Origin: Solirubrobacterales bacterium
GTDB lineage: Bacteria > Actinomycetota > Thermoleophilia > Solirubrobacterales > Solirubrobacteraceae
DNA: 8,855 bases
Assembly: GCA_013696535.1 (NCBI GenBank)
Contig: JACCYI010000108.1
Span: 1-8,855 of the forward strand
Reading direction: 5' to 3'
Below the pieces are notes generated by a model. That model made no database searches. It had not been told where the DNA came from and worked only from the letters and a program-made list of their open reading frames with translations. Position numbers and translations under genes: made by a program. Every line of letters begins with the position of its first letter. Position 1 is the stretch's first letter. Below, piece after piece: positions 5,664 to 8,855 of this stretch.

Positions 5664-6677
5664 CTACCCCGAGCCCCTGACGGCACCGCGCGGCACGCCG
5701 ACTCCCATCGCTTCGCGGACGTCTGACAAGGTGGGGCCGGCGAGTCCGCGGGCGCGCTCGGCGCCCGCGGCAAACACCTCCTCGAGCGCCTTCTCGTCCC
5801 GACGCAGATCGGCGTAGCGCTCGCGCACAGGTCCCAGGTGCTCGATGACGGCCTCTGCCACCGCGCCCTTGAAGTCGCCGTAGCGAGAGCCGGCGTGCTC
5901 CTCTTCGACGGCTTGCGGCGTGATCTCGCGGATCGCCGCGAGAACGTCGATCAGGTTCGTGACCCCCGGCTTGTCGGCTCCGCGGCGCACTTCTGAGCCT
6001 GAGTCTGTCACCGCCCGGCGGAACTTCTTGCGAACCGCCGCCGGCTCGTCGAGGACGAACACCGTGCCGTCTTCGGTTCCGCCCGTGGTCGACATCTTGC
6101 GTTCAGGGGACTGTAGATCCATGATCCGCGCGCCGACGGCCGGAATGCGGTGCTCAGGCACCACCAGGGTCTCTCCGAATCGCGCGTTGAAGCGCTGGGC
6201 GACCGTCCGCATCAGCTCGAGATGCTCGCGCTGGTCCTCGCCCACCGGCACCTCGTGGGCGCGGTAGGCCAGTACGTCGGCAGACTGCAGGACGGGATAA
6301 AAGAGCAGGCCGGCGGCCACGAGATCGCGTTGGGAGGCCATCGCCTTGTCACGGAACTGGTGCATGCGATTGAGCTCGCCCAGCGCGGTGACGGAGCACA
6401 GCAGCCAGCACAGCTCCGTGTGCTCGGCGACGTCGCCCTGGCGGAAGAGCAGGCAGCGGCTCGGATCGAGGCCTGCGGCGAGCAGCAGCGCGGCGGTGTC
6501 GTACGAGCGCTCGCGCAGCTCCGACGGGTCGTATGGCAGCGTGGTCGCGTGCAGGTCGACGATGCAGTAGATGGCCGGGTCGCCGCGGTCCTGCCCCGCG
6601 ACGTAATGGCGGATTGCCCCGATGTAGTTGCCGAGATGCTTTCGGCCCGTGGGCTGGATGCCGGAGAAGATGCGCAC
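5664..6677 (-). CDS. trpS: Tryptophanyl-tRNA synthetase
   Basis: Class Ic aminoacyl-tRNA synthetase that charges tRNA-Trp using ATP. The 337 residues have the standard bacterial length. N-terminal RIFSGIQPTGRKHLGNYIGA (2-21) carries the HIGH-equivalent HLGN (14-17). CIVDLHA (38-44) places H43 at the position known in Geobacillus TrpS. LQSADVLAYRA (130-140) contains D134, the likely indole-binding aspartate, and PVGEDQREH (144-152) follows. The KMSKS loop is diverged: PERKMSTTGGT (191-201), lacking the second lysine. Start GTG at 6675-6677 is chosen because the conserved N-terminus begins at its second residue; another in-frame GTG ten codons upstream (6705-6707) adds only NGTRISCVA. A TATCCT box 8 bases before the chosen start suits a leaderless mRNA, so I see no leader for tRNA-dependent regulation. 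First gene of the trpS-scpA-scpB operon. Confidence 0.95.
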   Translation of the reverse strand: MRIFSGIQPTGRKHLGNYIGAIRHYVAGQDRGDPAIYCIVDLHATTLPYDPSELRERSYDTAALLLAAGLDPSRCLLFRQGDVAEHTELCWLLCSVTALGELNRMHQFRDKAMASQRDLVAAGLLFYPVLQSADVLAYRAHEVPVGEDQREHLELMRTVAQRFNARFGETLVVPEHRIPAVGARIMDLQSPERKMSTTGGTEDGTVFVLDEPAAVRKKFRRAVTDSGSEVRRGADKPGVTNLIDVLAAIREITPQAVEEEHAGSRYGDFKGAVAEAVIEHLGPVRERYADLRRDEKALEEVFAAGAERARGLAGPTLSDVREAMGVGVPRGAVRGSG

Positions 6678-6685
6678 GGCGACGC

Positions 6686-6691
6686 AGGATA
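6686..6691 (-). promoter_or_regulatory. Candidate -10 box (TATCCT) for leaderless trpS transcript
   Basis: TATCCT on the minus strand fits TANNNT and ends 8 bases before the GTG that matches the conserved TrpS N-terminus, so initiation would occur at or within a base or two of the start codon. There is no Shine-Dalgarno in front of that GTG. No -35 element is recognisable. If correct, the alternative upstream GTG (6705-6707) would not be transcribed from this promoter. Confidence 0.4.
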
Positions 6692-6772
6692 TTCGGGTCC
6701 CGTTCACGCGAGCGATACACCCGGCGTCGCGGCCGGCGGTTCACTGTGATCTGCCGTTCGTGTTGGAGACCC

Positions 6773-6778
6773 AGGAGG
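6773..6778 (+). promoter_or_regulatory. Strong Shine-Dalgarno (AGGAGG) of the PI-PLC-like gene
   Basis: A perfect AGGAGG lies 6 bases before the ATG at 6785 and fixes the start of the secreted phospholipase-like gene, immediately ahead of a clear signal peptide. It is the clearest ribosome-binding site in the window; neighbouring genes lack one or use coupling. I could not identify a convincing -10/-35 pair in the 107-base divergent region 6678-6784. Confidence 0.8.
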
Positions 6779-6784
6779 CTGACC

Positions 6785-7954
6785 ATGTCGCACCGTCGTG
6801 TCTTGTTTGTGCTCTTCGCGGTGCTGCTGGCGTCCGCGGCCGGCGCGCCGGCCCTCGGGGCGTCCCGGGGCGCACCGGTCCGCATGAACGAGACCCAGGT
6901 GATCGGCACTCACAACTCCTACCACCGGGAGATCTCACCCCTCGAGCAGGCGACTTACGACCAGCTCATCCGCAAACCGGGCGATTACGCCCAGTTCCTC
7001 GCCTACAGCCATGCATCGCTCACAAACCAATTCGAGCAGCAGGACGTCCGTGGCGTCGAGCTCGATCTGTTCCCCGACCCACAGGGCGGTCTGTACTCAG
7101 AGCCGCTGGTTCGCAGGAAGCTCGGCCTCGGACCCCTTCCCGACCCGGCCTGGTTGCAGCCCGGGATCAAGACGTTCCACGTGGCCGACCTCGACTACAA
7201 CACGACGTGCGTCCGCTTCGTCTCCTGCCTCGAGCAGGTGCGTGACTGGTCCAAAGACCATCCTGACCACGTTCCGCTGCTGATCATGCTCGAGCTCAAG
7301 CAGTCGATCCCTGAAGTGGTGCAGGGCGGCGGCGCGGCGTCACCCCCGTGGGACGGCGGCGCATTGGACTCGCTCGACGCAGAGATCCGTTCCGTGTTCG
7401 GTGAGGAGGACATGATCACGCCCGACGACGTGCGCCGGCGCGGGCTGACCCTCGAGGAGTCCGTCCTGCGCAGGGGGTGGCCGACGCTTCGGCGCAGCCG
7501 CGGCAAGGTGGTCTTCCTGCTCGACAACGAGCCGCTGGCCGGCTCCAAGCCGAACCCGATCCGCGAGGCGTACACCGCCGGCCGGCCGAGCTTGCAGGGC
7601 CGCGTGATCTTCACGAATGCCGTTCCTGGTAGTCCCGACGCCGCGTTCCTCAAGCGCAACGACCCGCTCGGCGCCAACACCCAACAGATCCAGGACCTGG
7701 TGCGAGCCGGATACCTGGTTCGCACCAGGTCCGACCTCCCACTGCAGACCGTGACCTCGGGAGACACCACGCAGCTGGACGCCGCGCTCTCGAGCGGCGC
7801 ACAACTCGTCTCGACCGACTTCCCCCAGGTCGGCATGAGCGCCCGCTATGACTCGGACTTCGTGGCGCGCCTCCCGGGCGGCGTCCCCGTCCGCTGCAAC
7901 CCCGTGAACGCCCTCACGAGCTGCCGGAACGACCGGCTCGAGCCGCGGCCGTGA
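6785..7954 (+). CDS. Secreted Ca2+-dependent phosphatidylinositol-specific phospholipase C family protein
   Basis: The 389-residue protein has a Sec-type signal peptide: MSHRR, a hydrophobic core VLFVLFAVLLASAAG and Ala-rich cleavage sites near residues 21-26. The mature part matches the Ca2+-dependent PI-PLC family of actinobacteria (Streptomyces antibioticus type): QVIGTHNSYH (38-47) with H43 and H47, QQDVRGVELDLFPDPQGGLY (85-104) with E92 and D94 as likely metal ligands, TFHVADLDYNTTC (130-142) with H132, D135 and D137, a CLEQVRDW helix (148-155), HVPLLIMLELK (162-172), and late STDFP (343-347). C142/C148 and C371/C380 could form disulfides outside the cell. Such enzymes cleave phosphatidylinositol to diacylglycerol and an inositol phosphate; the substrate here is unproven. 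No membrane anchor or sorting signal follows, so it is probably released. Monocistronic, divergent from trpS and convergent with gcvPB, with no functional link to either. Confidence 0.88.
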   Translation: MSHRRVLFVLFAVLLASAAGAPALGASRGAPVRMNETQVIGTHNSYHREISPLEQATYDQLIRKPGDYAQFLAYSHASLTNQFEQQDVRGVELDLFPDPQGGLYSEPLVRRKLGLGPLPDPAWLQPGIKTFHVADLDYNTTCVRFVSCLEQVRDWSKDHPDHVPLLIMLELKQSIPEVVQGGGAASPPWDGGALDSLDAEIRSVFGEEDMITPDDVRRRGLTLEESVLRRGWPTLRRSRGKVVFLLDNEPLAGSKPNPIREAYTAGRPSLQGRVIFTNAVPGSPDAAFLKRNDPLGANTQQIQDLVRAGYLVRTRSDLPLQTVTSGDTTQLDAALSSGAQLVSTDFPQVGMSARYDSDFVARLPGGVPVRCNPVNALTSCRNDRLEPRP

Positions 7955-7958
7955 GGCC
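7947..7958 (+). terminator. Small GNRA-tetraloop hairpin over the PI-PLC-like gene's stop codon
   Basis: GGCC-GTGA-GGCC forms a 4-bp GC stem with a GTGA loop (GNRA class); the TGA stop codon lies in the loop. One more G-C pair is possible after a mismatch. The gap to the convergent gcvPB stop is only 47 bases and contains no better terminator and no T-tract, so this is a weak candidate for ending transcription. Confidence 0.2.
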
Positions 7959-8001
7959 ACCTGCTCTCCGGCACGGTACTCACGACGTGGCTGGCGACCG
8001 T

Positions 8002-8855
8002 CTAGAGCGCCTGGCGGATGACCGGGCGCTTGGCTGCGCCGGCTTCGTCGAGACGACGGACCGGCGTGGTGTAGGGCGCGCCGCGAGCGATCTCGGGATC
8101 GTCGGCGGCCTCGCGGAGGATCTCGGCGACCACGTCCGCAAAGGCGTCGAGTGTCTCCTTGGTCTCCGTTTCGGTCGGCTCGATCAGGAGCGCCTCGTCG
8201 ACCAGCAGCGGGAAGTAGACCGTCGGGGGATGGAAGCCGAAGTCCAGCAGCCGTTTGGCCAGGTCCAGGGTGCGCAGCCCGAGATCCTTCTTCATCGCTT
8301 CGCCTGACAGCACGAACTCGTGCATGCACAGGCGATCGTAGGCGACGGGCAGGTACTCGGCCACGCCCTTCTCCTTGAGCCGCGCCAGCAGGTAGTTGGC
8401 ATTGAGAACCGCGGTCTCTGACGCCTCGCGCAGCCCGTCGCCTCCCAAGGAGAGAATGTAGGCGTAGGAGCGCACGAAGACGCCGTAGTTGCCCTGAAAG
8501 CCTCGCAGGCGCCCGATCGACTTCGGGCGGTCGTAGTCGAGGTGATAGATGACCTGGTCGCCACCGTTGGCCTCGGGAGAGCCTGATGTCGTCCGGCCGG
8601 ACGTCGCATGGGCTCGTCCCGTGGGCGACGTCACACGGACCACCTGAGGCCGCGGCAGATACGGCTCGATGCGATCAGAGACCGCGATCGGTCCAGCACC
8701 GGGGCCGCCGCCCCCATGCGGCTGGGTGAAGGTCTTGTGCAGGTTGTAGTGGACGATGTCGAAGCCCATGTCGCCCGGCCTCGAGATGCCCATGACGGCA
8801 TTCAAGTTGGCGCCGTCGTAGTAGAGGGTCGCTCCCGCGTCGTGCACGATGGACG
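8002..8855 (-). CDS. gcvPB: Glycine dehydrogenase (decarboxylating) subunit 2, C-terminal part (cut by window edge)
   Basis: PLP subunit of the two-subunit P-protein of the glycine cleavage system, which decarboxylates glycine and passes the aminomethyl group to lipoylated H-protein. About 284 C-terminal codons are visible; the beginning lies beyond the right edge, and the frame is open to the end (S-I-V-H-D-A-G precedes YYDGANLNA). Motifs: [27 protein letters not shown] with the PLP lysine, [62 protein letters not shown] and the terminal TPVRRLDE. These are specific to the split GcvPB form rather than the fused GcvP. An insert of about 20 extra, mostly polar residues stands between the PYLPRP segment and LDYDRP. 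The partner gcvPA would be expected upstream, outside the window. Ends 47 bases from the convergent PI-PLC-like gene. Confidence 0.95.
   Translation of the reverse strand, partial: SIVHDAGATLYYDGANLNAVMGISRPGDMGFDIVHYNLHKTFTQPHGGGGPGAGPIAVSDRIEPYLPRPQVVRVTSPTGRAHATSGRTTSGSPEANGGDQVIYHLDYDRPKSIGRLRGFQGNYGVFVRSYAYILSLGGDGLREASETAVLNANYLLARLKEKGVAEYLPVAYDRLCMHEFVLSGEAMKKDLGLRTLDLAKRLLDFGFHPPTVYFPLLVDEALLIEPTETETKETLDAFADVVAEILREAADDPEIARGAPYTTPVRRLDEAGAAKRPVIRQAL

Noticed and set aside
6533..6784. N-terminal extension of the PI-PLC-like protein across trpS
   Set aside because: Antisense to trpS, Arg-rich, and it would bury the signal peptide; AGGAGG fixes the start at 6785.
6678..6784. Possible T-box or trp attenuator for trpS
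   Set aside because: No leader, no run of Trp codons and no T-box-like sequence; the TATCCT box next to the GTG argues for a leaderless mRNA.
7340..8329. Minus-strand 329-codon frame overlapping gcvPB and the PI-PLC-like gene
   Set aside because: Runs through two better-supported genes in another frame and strand, Arg/Gly/Ala-rich, no recognisable motif.
1..8855. CRISPR arrays, tRNA/rRNA genes, insertion sequences, phage or defence genes
   Set aside because: No regular direct repeats, no cloverleaf-like stretches, no transposase motifs and no terminal inverted repeats were seen on reading both strands.

Overview
The window is a GC-rich, tightly packed bacterial chromosome segment with ten recognisable protein genes and no RNA genes, insertion sequences or CRISPR. 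High GC, frequent GTG starts, GTGA stop/start overlaps, weak or absent Shine-Dalgarno sequences at several genes, an AroH-type chorismate mutase, a two-subunit glycine decarboxylase and a secreted Ca2+-dependent PI-PLC together suggest an actinobacterium. The class Thermoleophilia (Gaiella/Solirubrobacter-like) is my best guess, but that is an inference from gene content and not a placement.

Layout from left to right. (1) A minus-strand operon runs from 3095 down past the left edge: rluB (23S rRNA pseudouridine synthase), aroH (chorismate mutase), a HisC-type aminotransferase, a fumarylacetoacetate-hydrolase-family enzyme, and the first 62 codons of a YdcZ-type DMT membrane protein. Spacers are 17, 11, -3 and 6 bases. 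(2) rlmN (23S rRNA A2503 methyltransferase) is transcribed rightward from 3120, with only 24 bases between its start and the rluB start. (3) A 192-base convergent gap (4110-4301) holds several stem-loops and a G-rich run. (4) A second minus-strand operon, trpS-scpA-scpB, covers 6677 to 4302: tryptophanyl-tRNA synthetase followed by the two non-SMC condensin subunits. (5) A secreted phospholipase-like gene on the plus strand (6785-7954) has the best Shine-Dalgarno in the window. (6) The 3' end of gcvPB (glycine decarboxylase subunit 2) converges on it and runs off the right edge.

How the genes fit together: scpA, scpB, rluB and aroH are often near each other in Gram-positive genomes, so the window looks like that conserved block with trpS attached upstream and rlmN lying in opposite orientation between scpB and rluB. 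rluB and rlmN both modify 23S rRNA near the peptidyl transferase centre. aroH next to a HisC-type aminotransferase points to phenylalanine/tyrosine synthesis. ScpA and ScpB work with SMC in chromosome segregation. The PI-PLC homologue and gcvPB have no obvious link to these operons.

I found no convincing undescribed multi-gene system. The points most worth a second look are the 24-base divergent start region with a leaderless-type -10 box, the same arrangement at trpS, a hydrophilic insert in GcvPB, a diverged KMSKS loop in TrpS, the stem-loop cluster after scpB, and the secreted PI-PLC homologue.
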